Below are positions 8,789 through 17,004 of a stretch of 64,000 nucleotides of DNA, in pieces (the first letter of the stretch is position 1; every line of letters starts with the position of its first letter). The translations under genes and the position numbers were made by a program. This DNA is from Maritalea porphyrae (GTDB lineage Bacteria > Pseudomonadota > Alphaproteobacteria > Rhizobiales > Devosiaceae), in contig NZ_BSNI01000002.1 of the NCBI RefSeq assembly GCF_030159895.1, positions 560,039-624,038 on the forward strand, given 5' to 3'. The notes below the pieces were generated by a model. The model ran no database searches and was not told the origin of the DNA. It was given only the letters and a program-made list of their open reading frames with translations.

Positions 8789-10510
8789 TCAATCTACGAA
8801 ATCAAATACGTCCACGTCGAACAAGCCGCGATCTGTCATCTTGAGGTGCGGGATGACCGGCAGGGCGAGGAAAGCCACCTGCAAAAATGGTTCGGGCAAT
8901 ACGCACCCTAGTTCGTGTGCGGCTTCGCGTAATTTTTCAAGCTCATGCGCCACCTCTTCAAACGGCAATTCGCTCATCAACCCGGCAATTGGCAGTGCCA
9001 ATTCAGCAACCACCTTGCCTTTGTCGGCGACCACAAAACCACCCCGCATTTCAATAATGCGGTTTGTGGCCACGGCCATGTCTTCGTGGGTGGCACCAAT
9101 CACCGTGATGTTGTGGCTGTCATGCCCAACGGATGAGCCAATGGCGCCGCGCTGTAGGCCAAACCCTTTAACAAAGCCATGACCAATATTGCCGTTGATC
9201 CCATGCCGTTCAACGACTGAAACCTGCACGGCGTCTTGTGCGATATCCGGCTGTAAGAAGCCATTGTCGACCGGCAAAGCGCCTTCTTCGCGGAAGGTCA
9301 GGATCAGTCCTGGCTTCACACCCATCATCGGCGTTAAGTTACGCCCCGGCTTCACCGGCACCTTGAAGCTTTCAGCTGTTTGCGGTTTTGCCTTCATTGA
9401 AGACAATCCGACAGCGTCCACCATCTCGCGTTGCGCGAAGCGCTCATTGGTGACCAATTCACCAGACATGATCACATCTGAAACCCGGCATTCTTCTAAG
9501 CTATCAAGCAGCACAAAATCGGCCTTCCAGCCCGGTGCGACCATGCCGCGATCGTTCAATCCGAATATGCGCGCTGCTGACGTGCCGGCCGCGCGATAGA
9601 CATGATGGGTTGGGCAACCCTTGGCAATCAGGCGACGGATTAAGCTGTCCAAGTGACCTTCTTCATGAATATCGAGTGGATTGCGGTCGTCCGTGCAAAG
9701 CCCCATAAAACTTGACGTGTTCTCATCCAATACTTCGGCTAGGGCATTCAGATCCTTTGAAACTGATCCTTCACGGATCAAAATAGCCATGCCTTTCTTA
9801 AGTTTCTCGCGGGCCTCTTGGGCGCTCGTCGCCTCATGGTCGGTGCGGATCGCAGCCGCGAGATAGCCATTGAGGTCGTCGCCGGAAAGGAGCGGTGCAT
9901 GCCCATCAATATGTCCGTCTTGGAAAGCATGGAGTTTGTCGATCACTTCCGGCGCGCAGGCAAGCACCCCAGGAAAATTCATGAACTCTGCCAAACCGAT
10001 AACGCTTGGATGATCACGATAGGGCAGCAAATCCTCAATCAGCAATTCAGCGCCAGCGGTTTCAAAAGCGGTTGCCGGAACGCAGGAGGACAAATTGATC
10101 TTGATGTCCATGATCGAGCGTTCGGACGAGGCTAAGAAATACTCAATTCCTTCGCGACCCAACACATTGGCGATTTCGTGCGGATCGCAGATCACAGTTG
10201 TCACCCCATAGGGCAACACGCAACGGTCAAACTCAAGCGGTGTGACCAACGAACTTTCAATATGTAAATGCGTATCTATGAAGCCCGGCACACAATAACG
10301 GCCAGCGCCATCAATCTCTTCTTTGCCAACATATGTGGAGTGGGTGCCCACAATCCGATCTGCAACTATTGCGACATCGGACGAGTTTATTTCACCGCTC
10401 ATCACGTCCAGAAGCTGGACGTTTTTAATCACTAAATCGGCAGGTTCTTTGTTCGCACCCGCTTTGATCATGCGGGATAAAGTGGCTTTGTCGAGTATGC
10501 TTTTTTCCAT
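8789..10510 (-). CDS. ade: Adenine deaminase
   Basis: Deaminates adenine to hypoxanthine, the entry of adenine into the purine pathway encoded alongside. The 573-residue amidohydrolase is the normal length for bacterial Ade. Metal-binding DTHLHIESS lies at residues 79-87, preceded by GFI. LCTDDRNPLDIHEEGH carries a conserved Asp-Asp. FVLLDSLEECRVSDV marks the late barrel, and the C-terminal adenine-deaminase domain includes GHGFVKGFGLQRGA and SVGHDSHNITVIG. The gene lies downstream of the transporter operon on the same strand, but a strong terminator (10573-10594) separates them. It therefore probably has its own promoter in 10511-10568. Confidence 0.95.
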   Translation of the reverse strand: MEKSILDKATLSRMIKAGANKEPADLVIKNVQLLDVMSGEINSSDVAIVADRIVGTHSTYVGKEEIDGAGRYCVPGFIDTHLHIESSLVTPLEFDRCVLPYGVTTVICDPHEIANVLGREGIEYFLASSERSIMDIKINLSSCVPATAFETAGAELLIEDLLPYRDHPSVIGLAEFMNFPGVLACAPEVIDKLHAFQDGHIDGHAPLLSGDDLNGYLAAAIRTDHEATSAQEAREKLKKGMAILIREGSVSKDLNALAEVLDENTSSFMGLCTDDRNPLDIHEEGHLDSLIRRLIAKGCPTHHVYRAAGTSAARIFGLNDRGMVAPGWKADFVLLDSLEECRVSDVIMSGELVTNERFAQREMVDAVGLSSMKAKPQTAESFKVPVKPGRNLTPMMGVKPGLILTFREEGALPVDNGFLQPDIAQDAVQVSVVERHGINGNIGHGFVKGFGLQRGAIGSSVGHDSHNITVIGATHEDMAVATNRIIEMRGGFVVADKGKVVAELALPIAGLMSELPFEEVAHELEKLREAAHELGCVLPEPFLQVAFLALPVIPHLKMTDRGLFDVDVFDFVD

Positions 10511-10568
10511 GCGAAATCTTAGCGCTTTTTGTCTGGTGTTGCTAGCATTTTACCGGCTGATCAAAACG

Positions 10569-10594
10569 AAAAAGGGCGACCCGGAGGCCGCCCT
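10569..10594 (-). terminator. Rho-independent terminator of the purine/nucleoside ABC operon
   Basis: On the minus strand AGGGCG and CGCCCT (10594-10589 and 10578-10573) form a stem around a GC-rich centre, followed directly by TTTTT and then CGTTTT. It lies 22 bases after the stop of the BMP-family binding protein and before ade, so it should end the four-gene transporter transcript. Confidence 0.85.
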
Positions 10595-10615
10595 AAAACA
10601 AATATTTGATCGCTA

Positions 10616-11689
10616 CTATTGTGGCAGCTGGTCGTCTACGCCTTTAACGTAGAAGTTTAGACCCAGAAGCACGCCGTCTTCTGCCACTTCACCGTCTTCT
10701 AGCCAAACAGAGCCGTCTTGCTTCATCACAGGGCCAGTGAATGGGTGCAGATCACCAGCGATAATCGCTGCTTCTGTAGCTTCAGCCATTGCTTTCACAT
10801 CATCTGGCATGTTGGTGTAAGGCGCCATATCTAGAATGCCGTCAACCAAACCGTCCCAAGTTGATTGGGTTTCCCAAGTGCCATCCATGACAGCTTGAAC
10901 ACGCTTGATGTAGTATGCGCCCCAAGTATCGATGATCGCGGTTAGCTGAGTTTCTGGACCCGCTGCAATCATGTCAGATGCTTGACCAAACGCTTTGATC
11001 CCGCGCTCCGCTGCAACTTGCATTGGGGCAGTTGAATCAGTGTGCTGGGTCAAGATGTCAACGCCTTGGTCGATCAAAGCTTTTGCAGCATCTGCTTCTT
11101 TACCCGCATCGAACCATGAGTTGACCCAAACCACTTTCAGTTTGAAATCTGGGTTTACGCTTTGGGCACCCAAAGTGAAGGCATTGATGCCTTGCACAAC
11201 TTCTGGAATTGGGAACGAAGCGATGTAACCCGCAACACCCTTTTCAGATGTCTTGGCAGCGATTTGTCCTAGAATGTAACGGCCTTCATAGAAACGCGAG
11301 TTGTAGCTTGTTACATTGTCTGCCGTTTTGTAACCTGTCGCGTGCTCAAATTTCACGTCTGGGAACTTTGCAGCAACTTCCAACGTTGGGTCCATAAAGC
11401 CAAAGCTTGTTGTGAAAATGATGTCACATTTTGCGCGGGCGAAACGTTCGATAACCGCTGTAGCTTGCGGGCCCTCAGCAACATTCTCGATAAAAGCAGT
11501 TTCAACCTTGTCACCAAAGTGAGTTTCAACTTCTTGACGCCCAATGTCGTGCGCCTGTGTCCAGCCACCGTCTGTTTTTGAACCAACATAAACAAAGCAA
11601 ACCTTTGTTTTGTCAGCAGCAACGGCAGCGGAGGCCATACCAAGGGTCATTGCAGCAACACCTGCAAGACCGATAATCAGTTTTTTCAT
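10616..11689 (-). CDS. BMP-family ABC transporter substrate-binding protein (purine/nucleoside type)
   Basis: Periplasmic binding component of a nucleoside- or purine-type ABC importer. The 357-residue protein has a clear Sec signal peptide (MKKLIIGLAGVAAMTLGMAS, cleavage near AVAA). The mature part is typical of the Bmp/Med family: KVCFVYVGSKTDGGWTQAHD, FTTSFGFMDPTLEVA, VDILTQHTDSTAP. There is no lipobox Cys, so it is probably soluble. It is the last gene of a four-gene operon (ATPase, two permeases, binding protein), 48 bases after the preceding permease. Ligand class is inferred from family and from the purine-catabolic neighbours; the exact ligand cannot be read. Confidence 0.9.
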   Translation of the reverse strand: MKKLIIGLAGVAAMTLGMASAAVAADKTKVCFVYVGSKTDGGWTQAHDIGRQEVETHFGDKVETAFIENVAEGPQATAVIERFARAKCDIIFTTSFGFMDPTLEVAAKFPDVKFEHATGYKTADNVTSYNSRFYEGRYILGQIAAKTSEKGVAGYIASFPIPEVVQGINAFTLGAQSVNPDFKLKVVWVNSWFDAGKEADAAKALIDQGVDILTQHTDSTAPMQVAAERGIKAFGQASDMIAAGPETQLTAIIDTWGAYYIKRVQAVMDGTWETQSTWDGLVDGILDMAPYTNMPDDVKAMAEATEAAIIAGDLHPFTGPVMKQDGSVWLEDGEVAEDGVLLGLNFYVKGVDDQLPQ

Positions 11690-11737
11690 GACTTCTCTCC
11701 TGTTTAGAACTTTCTCTTATTCGTTGTTTAAGTGATT

Positions 11738-12658
11738 CTATCTATCCGGTACAAATGCGCGACCAAGCATTGCCGGCGTGTTGATAAGTGTGGTGCGCAC
11801 ATTTTGTGAGATCAACACAAGCACCACAATTGTGGCGACATATGGCAAGGCAGTTAGCAATTGCGATGGCACACCAACGCCCAAGGCTTGGGCGTGCAAT
11901 TGACCAATCGATACCGCGCCAAACAAATACGCTCCGGCCAGCACGCGCAACGGCCGCCAAGAGGCAAATACCACCAACGCCAACGCTATCCATCCGCGCC
12001 CAGCACTCATATTTTCAACCCATTGTGGCGTGTAGACCAGCGAAAGGTGCCCGCCCGCAAGGCCCGCGCAAGCACCGCCAAACATCACCGCAAGATAGCG
12101 ATAACGCAGAACCGGGATTCCCAAAGCGTGGGCGGAGATGTGGTTGTCACCAATCGATCGCAAAGTAAGGCCCGCGCGCGTGGTGAACAAAAACCAGCTG
12201 ACCCCAATAACAAGTGCGATCGACATGTAGAAAATTGGATCTTGGCCAAATACAAGCGGCCCAACAAGTGGCATATCGCTCAGTACCGGAATGTTGACAT
12301 TGGTCAGCTTAACGCCCGCTTGGCCAACAAACCCTTCACCCAATAGCCCAGAAAGACCTAGGCCGAGAATGGTTAGAGCCAAGCCTGTTGCGACTTGGTT
12401 GGCAGCCAATGAAAGGGTGAGAAAGGCAAAGGCGAGCGAGGTAAGCGCTCCAAAAACGATGGCAACCAAGACGCCAGCCCATGGGTTTCCCGTTAGGTTC
12501 GCGGCCATGAAGCCGCCAACGGCGCCCATAATCATCATGCCTTCAACCCCAAGGTTCAAAACCCCCGAACGCTCAACCACCAATTCGCCAATCGCCGCGA
12601 TCAACAAAGGCGTTGCTGCGGTGGCAATGGTGAGCAAAATTGCTTCGGTCATACCCAT
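11738..12658 (-). CDS. ABC transporter permease, purine/nucleoside type (second permease)
   Basis: Inner-membrane permease of the BPD_transp_2 group, 306 residues, about eight hydrophobic segments. MTEAILLTIATAATPLLIAA is the first. Family features include GELVVERSGVLNLGVEGMM and the cytoplasmic coupling region GDNHISAHALGIPVLRYRY. The N-terminal ATG overlaps the stop of the preceding permease by one base (TAATG), so the two permeases are translationally coupled and probably form a heterodimer. The chain ends in NVRTTLINTPAMLGRAF. Confidence 0.9.
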   Translation of the reverse strand: MGMTEAILLTIATAATPLLIAAIGELVVERSGVLNLGVEGMMIMGAVGGFMAANLTGNPWAGVLVAIVFGALTSLAFAFLTLSLAANQVATGLALTILGLGLSGLLGEGFVGQAGVKLTNVNIPVLSDMPLVGPLVFGQDPIFYMSIALVIGVSWFLFTTRAGLTLRSIGDNHISAHALGIPVLRYRYLAVMFGGACAGLAGGHLSLVYTPQWVENMSAGRGWIALALVVFASWRPLRVLAGAYLFGAVSIGQLHAQALGVGVPSQLLTALPYVATIVVLVLISQNVRTTLINTPAMLGRAFVPDR

Positions 12659-13752
12659 TATGCAGCTCCCTTTTGACTAGCCGGTTTGGCAGAAAATACC
12701 AATCGGATGCGATATAGAATGAGCGTGTCACACGCGAGCACGAAGAACAGGATCAACCCTTGGAAAACCCGGGCAACTTTGTCTGATACCCCAAGCGAGA
12801 TTTGCGCGGCTTCACCGCCCAAAAAAGTAAGCGCCAGAACAAGTCCAGCAACGATGGCGCCAATGGGGTTCAATCTTCCCAAAAAGGCAACAATGATGGC
12901 GGTAAAGCCGTATCCTGGTGAAATGGTTGTGCGCAATTGTCCCGATGCGCCTGCGACTTCGACGATGCCGGCTAAACCGGCGGTCGCGCCAGCGAGCAAA
13001 AAGGCGAAAAACACCATTTTCTTTGCATCAAAACCAGCAAAACGTGCTGCCTTCGGGCTCGCGCCAATCACTTTGACTTGAAAGCCTTTCATTGACTTCG
13101 CCATCATCACCCAAATGGCCAGAGCGACAACGATTGCAATAACAAAGCCGAAATTGGCCCGGCCATCGGCAGGCATCATTTCCGCAATGCGTGCAAAGTC
13201 ATCGAAACGACGGGTTTCAGGAAAGTTTAGGCCCTGTGGGTTGCGCCACGCGCCGCGCACTGTCCAATCAAGAAACAGTTGGGCGATATAGACGAGCATT
13301 AGGCTGGTCAAAATCTCGTTGGTTTTGAACTTTGTTTTCAAAAGCGCTGGGATCGCCGCATAGGCCATGCCACCTAAAACGCCCATGATAAGCATTGCGG
13401 GCAACACAAATGGACCGGCAATTTGCGGGAACATAACGGGCAGAATTGAGCCGGCCATCCCGCCCATAATCATTTGACCCTCAGCACCAATATTCCAATT
13501 GTTGGATTGGTAGCAAACGCAAAGCCCAGCGCCCATCAATATCAATGGAGCTGCTTTGATCAAAAGCTCATGTACGCTCCACATTTCGCTGACCGGTTCA
13601 ATGAAATAGGCGTAAAGCGCCCCAAGCGGTGGTTTGCCCAAAAACGAGAACATGATCGCACCGGCGATCAGGGCCAAAGCGAGCCCAATAATTGGCGACA
13701 GATAAGTCATCAGGTTTGATGGCGTACTGCGCTTTGTAAGTTCCAATCTCAA
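12658..13752 (-). CDS. ABC transporter permease, purine/nucleoside type (first permease)
   Basis: Inner-membrane permease paired with the following gene. 364 residues with a hydrophobic first helix (YLSPIIGLALALIAGAIMF). Family motifs are QSNNWNIGAEGQMIMGG and a coupling region near VIGASPKAARFAGFDAKK. FLLAGATAGLAGIVEVAGA matches nucleoside/BMP permeases. It follows the ATPase gene after 48 bases. The chain ends with a basic cytoplasmic tail (SAKPASQKGAA). Confidence 0.9.
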   Translation of the reverse strand: MRLELTKRSTPSNLMTYLSPIIGLALALIAGAIMFSFLGKPPLGALYAYFIEPVSEMWSVHELLIKAAPLILMGAGLCVCYQSNNWNIGAEGQMIMGGMAGSILPVMFPQIAGPFVLPAMLIMGVLGGMAYAAIPALLKTKFKTNEILTSLMLVYIAQLFLDWTVRGAWRNPQGLNFPETRRFDDFARIAEMMPADGRANFGFVIAIVVALAIWVMMAKSMKGFQVKVIGASPKAARFAGFDAKKMVFFAFLLAGATAGLAGIVEVAGASGQLRTTISPGYGFTAIIVAFLGRLNPIGAIVAGLVLALTFLGGEAAQISLGVSDKVARVFQGLILFFVLACDTLILYRIRLVFSAKPASQKGAA

Positions 13753-13800
13753 TTTAGTTTACCCTTCCCCCCAGAAGTGGTGTTTTACAACGTAAAGCCC

Positions 13801-15324
13801 TTACGCGTTTTCAACGGTCCCACTGGTCATTTGTAATCCGATCTTATGCCGGTCTGTTGAGCGCGTTGGCACGAATGGCGAAAGCCTGCCCTCACTCAGT
13901 GTTGCGATCGCGTCCGCCACCTCAAACAATTCATCCAAATCTTGCGAAATCACCAAAATGGCAGCGCCCTTGGCCGCCAAATCCACCAATGTCTGGCGAA
14001 TATGGGCCGCAGATCCAGCGTCCACACCCCAAGTCGGTTGGTTGACCACGATGATTTCAGCGTCGCCCATCACCTCGCGACCCAAGACGAATTTTTGCAA
14101 ATTGCCGCCCGATAGAGATTGAGCAACTGGATCGTCTGACCCTTTGCGCACGTCAAATTGTTCAACGATTTTATCTTTTACTTTGCGTGCGGACCGCCTT
14201 GAAACGAATGGCCCTTTGTTTAGGTCTTTTTCCAAACCGTGACGGGTCAGAATAACGTTTTCACTTAACGAGAACTCAGGCACCGCTGCGTGCCCCAATC
14301 GTTCTTCGGATATAAACATGGCACCCAATTTGCGACGCTTTTGGATGTTGAGATGCCCAACAGGTTCGCCTTTGATGGTCACATTGTCTTTGCCACTCAA
14401 GCGTTCGCCGGAAACTGCATCAAACAATTCGTTTTGCCCATTGCCAGCAATGCCTGCAACGCCAGAGATTTCACCTTTGTGCAGCATGAAATTTATGTCT
14501 TTGAGCGCCGTGTCGAAGCCACTAATCCCCGCAAGAGAAAGGTCTTTGACTTGCAACATCACCTCGCCATGCGCCACAGGCACATCGCGCGGTGAAATCT
14601 CATGAATGTCGGAACCAACCATCATTTTCGCGAGGCTGATCGGGGTCTCATCTGCTGGCACACACTCGCCAACCACCTTGCCATGTCGCAAAATAGTTGC
14701 CTCTTGGCAAAGCGCCTGCACTTCAGCCAATTTGTGCGAAATATAAAGGATCGCTTTGCCCTCATCAGAAAGTCGACGCAGCACCTTGAACAAGTCTTCA
14801 GCTTCTTGTGGTGTTAGAACCGATGTGGGCTCATCCATGATGATCAATTTGGGGTGCTGTAGCAGGCAGCGAACAATTTCTACGCGCTGTCGTTCACCGA
14901 CCGAAAGATCGTGTATGCGCGCGCTTGCCTTAAGCGGCAAACCGTAAGAAGAGGAAATCTCCTCTAACTCTTTGGAAACCTGTTTGAGCGATTTGCCCGG
15001 TGGCAGCGCAAGCGCCACATTTTCGGCAACGGTAAGCGCGTCAAACAACGAAAAGTGCTGAAACACCATGCCAATGCCCAAGTCGCGAGCGGTCGCCGGA
15101 TTTGGGATTTCAACGCCTTCGCCCTGCCATACAATCCGACCTTCATCGGGCTGTAGACTGCCATAAAGCATTTTCACCAGGGTTGATTTGCCTGCGCCAT
15201 TTTCCCCCAATAGCGCGTGAATCTCACCGGGTTGGATTTCTAAAGAAATCCGATCGTTGGCTTTAAACGTGCCGTAATATTTTGAAATGCCTTCTAGTTT
15301 TAGAAGGGCCTCCCCCTGAACCAA
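13801..15324 (-). CDS. ABC transporter ATP-binding protein, two ABC domains (purine/nucleoside type)
   Basis: Cytoplasmic ATPase of the importer, 507 residues with two tandem ABC modules. The first has Walker A GENGAGKSTLVK (near 39-50), signature LSVGERQRVE and Walker B LIIMDEPTSVLT. The second has a degenerate Walker A (GIAGNGQNELF), signature LSGGNLQKFVLGRE and a Walker B region where IIVVNQPTWGVD replaces the usual DEPT. Degeneration in the second module is normal for sugar- and nucleoside-type ATPases of this class. It is the first gene of the operon, and the shared operator block lies 107 bases and more upstream of its start. The short GGGGTGAGGC upstream is a plausible ribosome-binding site. 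Confidence 0.93.
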   Translation of the reverse strand: MVQGEALLKLEGISKYYGTFKANDRISLEIQPGEIHALLGENGAGKSTLVKMLYGSLQPDEGRIVWQGEGVEIPNPATARDLGIGMVFQHFSLFDALTVAENVALALPPGKSLKQVSKELEEISSSYGLPLKASARIHDLSVGERQRVEIVRCLLQHPKLIIMDEPTSVLTPQEAEDLFKVLRRLSDEGKAILYISHKLAEVQALCQEATILRHGKVVGECVPADETPISLAKMMVGSDIHEISPRDVPVAHGEVMLQVKDLSLAGISGFDTALKDINFMLHKGEISGVAGIAGNGQNELFDAVSGERLSGKDNVTIKGEPVGHLNIQKRRKLGAMFISEERLGHAAVPEFSLSENVILTRHGLEKDLNKGPFVSRRSARKVKDKIVEQFDVRKGSDDPVAQSLSGGNLQKFVLGREVMGDAEIIVVNQPTWGVDAGSAAHIRQTLVDLAAKGAAILVISQDLDELFEVADAIATLSEGRLSPFVPTRSTDRHKIGLQMTSGTVENA

Positions 15325-15412
15325 TGCCTCACCCCGTCATATTCGTTTGAATATTGCGATAAAGTATGTCGACAATGATTTAAAGAGGCAAGCGTCGTTT
15401 GCCCCGTTTTGG

Positions 15413-15450
15413 AGATTTTTTTATCAAAAAGTCAAAAATTAACGTTTGAC
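15413..15450 (-). promoter_or_regulatory. Putative purine-regulon operator block upstream of the ABC operon
   Basis: Read on the minus strand, the core at 15450-15431 is GTCAAACGTTAATTTTTGAC, a perfect GTCAAA-N8-TTTGAC inverted repeat. It is followed by a T-rich segment, GATA, an A-run and TCT. The same block, with one single-base gap and five mismatches, lies at 924-960 before uraH. This copy starts at the last base of the chemoreceptor stop codon and sits upstream of the transporter ATPase gene. Regulator unknown. Confidence 0.55.
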
Positions 15451-16886
15451 TAGACTTTGTAGCCAATTCTGAGGCCACCCCAGTGGCGTCCACCAACGTA
15501 AATCGGGGCAGAAACGTCTTTCATAAGGGCGAATTTGCCGCCGCCCATATCCCGCCGATAAGTCTGTAGCAGGAACGGTTTGGTGCTTTGCCCTGCGGAC
15601 AAGCCGGTGCGATCATCAAAAATTCGACGATTCCGACAATTTGCCGCGTTCCAAACAGGATCAGAGCTTTGTGGTTTGGAATAGATCGAATTGTGGGTTG
15701 GCAAATAGCCATTTGTATCAACCGCCGCACAAAAAGCGACCCGCGGATCAAGTTTGAGGACGCTGTCCTGAAGTCCCAAAAGCCGAGAATCTGTAAGGTT
15801 CAGATATCGTGTTGTAACCTGCTGTGGGTCGGTGCCCGCTATTGGTTGATAGTTGTGATCGAATAGATCGTTGAGGCTGATCTCGCGCTGGGCAAGTGCA
15901 TTCTCGAATATGTCAGCGATCTGCTGCGCAACTTGCTGCGCGGCACGAATGAATTTGCTGTCATCAACTTCAACGCCACTATTAACGATGAATTCCATCA
16001 GCCCTTCGCTGATACCAAGAATGTTGTTCGTGCGATGCTTGGCGACGCCCAATCGTTCTTGGCTCGTTTGCAAGGTACCGTTGAGTTCTTTTAACTCATG
16101 ACTGATTGAGCGCGCGGCTTGCAGATTTTCTTCGACGGGTTGGGTCATTGATTCAATGTCTTTGACCATCACGCCAACGGAATCAACGAGCTCGTTCAGC
16201 TGCTCACCGGTGCGGGCGGCTTCTCCGGCATCTTTAATTGCTTCGTTTGCTAGTTCAACGCTGCCGGCGCTTCGCTCTTGCAAGCCATGCAAGATTTCCA
16301 TCAGCTTTTCAAGGTTCTCAGCATTTTGGTTGGCAAAGCCTTGAATTTCGTCCGCCAAGGTTTTCACAGCCGTGGCGATAATGGCAAAACCTTTGCCGCT
16401 TTCGCCCGCTCGTGCAGCTTCAACACTTGCGTTCAATGAAAGCAGTTGGGTTTCGCGCGCAATCTGAGAAATTGAAACGGATGCAGATTGAACTTTCTTT
16501 GCCGTTTCATCAACTGAGCCTAGCGTGTCGCGAAACTCGATTGCGTTCTCGCTCAGTGCGCGCATTTTTGTGGCGCTACCTTCAACAGTTGCTGCAACTT
16601 TTTCTGCGCTATAGCTCAAAATGTCGCGTGCGCGGTCAGCAGACTGCTTTGTTTCGCCCATTGATGAGGATAGTTTTTGATTCGCGCGGTCCATTTGCTG
16701 CGATGCGCTTACCGCGGCCTGAACATGGGTGGCTTGTGCTCTGCCAATGTCATTCAGGTCACTGACAACGCCATTAACATCAGCAATTTCAACGCCTAAC
16801 TTGGAAGCACGTTGTCCAAGCTCGTTGAGATTCACATGCGTGGATTCATCTATTTCAGTACGCTTTTGCACTACAACATTCGTCAT
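15450..16886 (-). CDS. Soluble methyl-accepting chemotaxis protein with C-terminal sensor domain
   Basis: Chemoreceptor signalling protein of 478 residues with no evident membrane segment. The signalling hairpin includes ETQLLSLNASVEAARAGESG (145-164) and GKGFAIIATAVKTLADE. It departs slightly from the usual EAGKGFAVVA consensus. Instead of an N-terminal sensor, a Cache/PAS-like segment lies at the C-terminus (about 330-478), with DVSAPIYVGGRHWGGLRIGY as the terminal block, a layout known in alphaproteobacterial receptors. The start at 16886 is chosen because GGAGAAG lies 4 bases upstream. It is on the same strand as, and upstream of, the purine ABC operon, which makes purine sensing a hypothesis only. 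Confidence 0.9.
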   Translation of the reverse strand: MTNVVVQKRTEIDESTHVNLNELGQRASKLGVEIADVNGVVSDLNDIGRAQATHVQAAVSASQQMDRANQKLSSSMGETKQSADRARDILSYSAEKVAATVEGSATKMRALSENAIEFRDTLGSVDETAKKVQSASVSISQIARETQLLSLNASVEAARAGESGKGFAIIATAVKTLADEIQGFANQNAENLEKLMEILHGLQERSAGSVELANEAIKDAGEAARTGEQLNELVDSVGVMVKDIESMTQPVEENLQAARSISHELKELNGTLQTSQERLGVAKHRTNNILGISEGLMEFIVNSGVEVDDSKFIRAAQQVAQQIADIFENALAQREISLNDLFDHNYQPIAGTDPQQVTTRYLNLTDSRLLGLQDSVLKLDPRVAFCAAVDTNGYLPTHNSIYSKPQSSDPVWNAANCRNRRIFDDRTGLSAGQSTKPFLLQTYRRDMGGGKFALMKDVSAPIYVGGRHWGGLRIGYKV

Positions 16887-16939
16887 CAAACTTCTCCAGC
16901 CCTGAGAAGAATGAACCACATAAAGGTAATAAAGTGTTT

Positions 16940-16968
16940 ACGATAAAATAAAGGGGCCTTTTGGCCCC
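16940..16968 (-). terminator. Rho-independent terminator of the bkd operon
   Basis: On the minus strand GGGGCC-AAAA-GGCCCC (16968-16953) is followed by TTTATTTTATC. It lies 37 bases after the E2 stop and before the chemoreceptor start, and should end the E1alpha-E1beta-E2 transcript. Confidence 0.9.
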
Positions 16969-17004
16969 AATATTTATTGATCGTTCTACTTGATTTTGCT
17001 GACC

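Noticed and set aside
8670-9182. Plus-strand frame of 170 codons across the direct repeats and the end of ade
   Set aside because: Its N-terminal part is the translated repeat and its rest is antisense to adenine deaminase, so it is not credible as a gene.
12085-12267. Minus-strand frames inside the permease genes, and plus-strand frames opposite the ABC genes
   Set aside because: All are overlapped by full-length permease or ATPase genes with clear family motifs.
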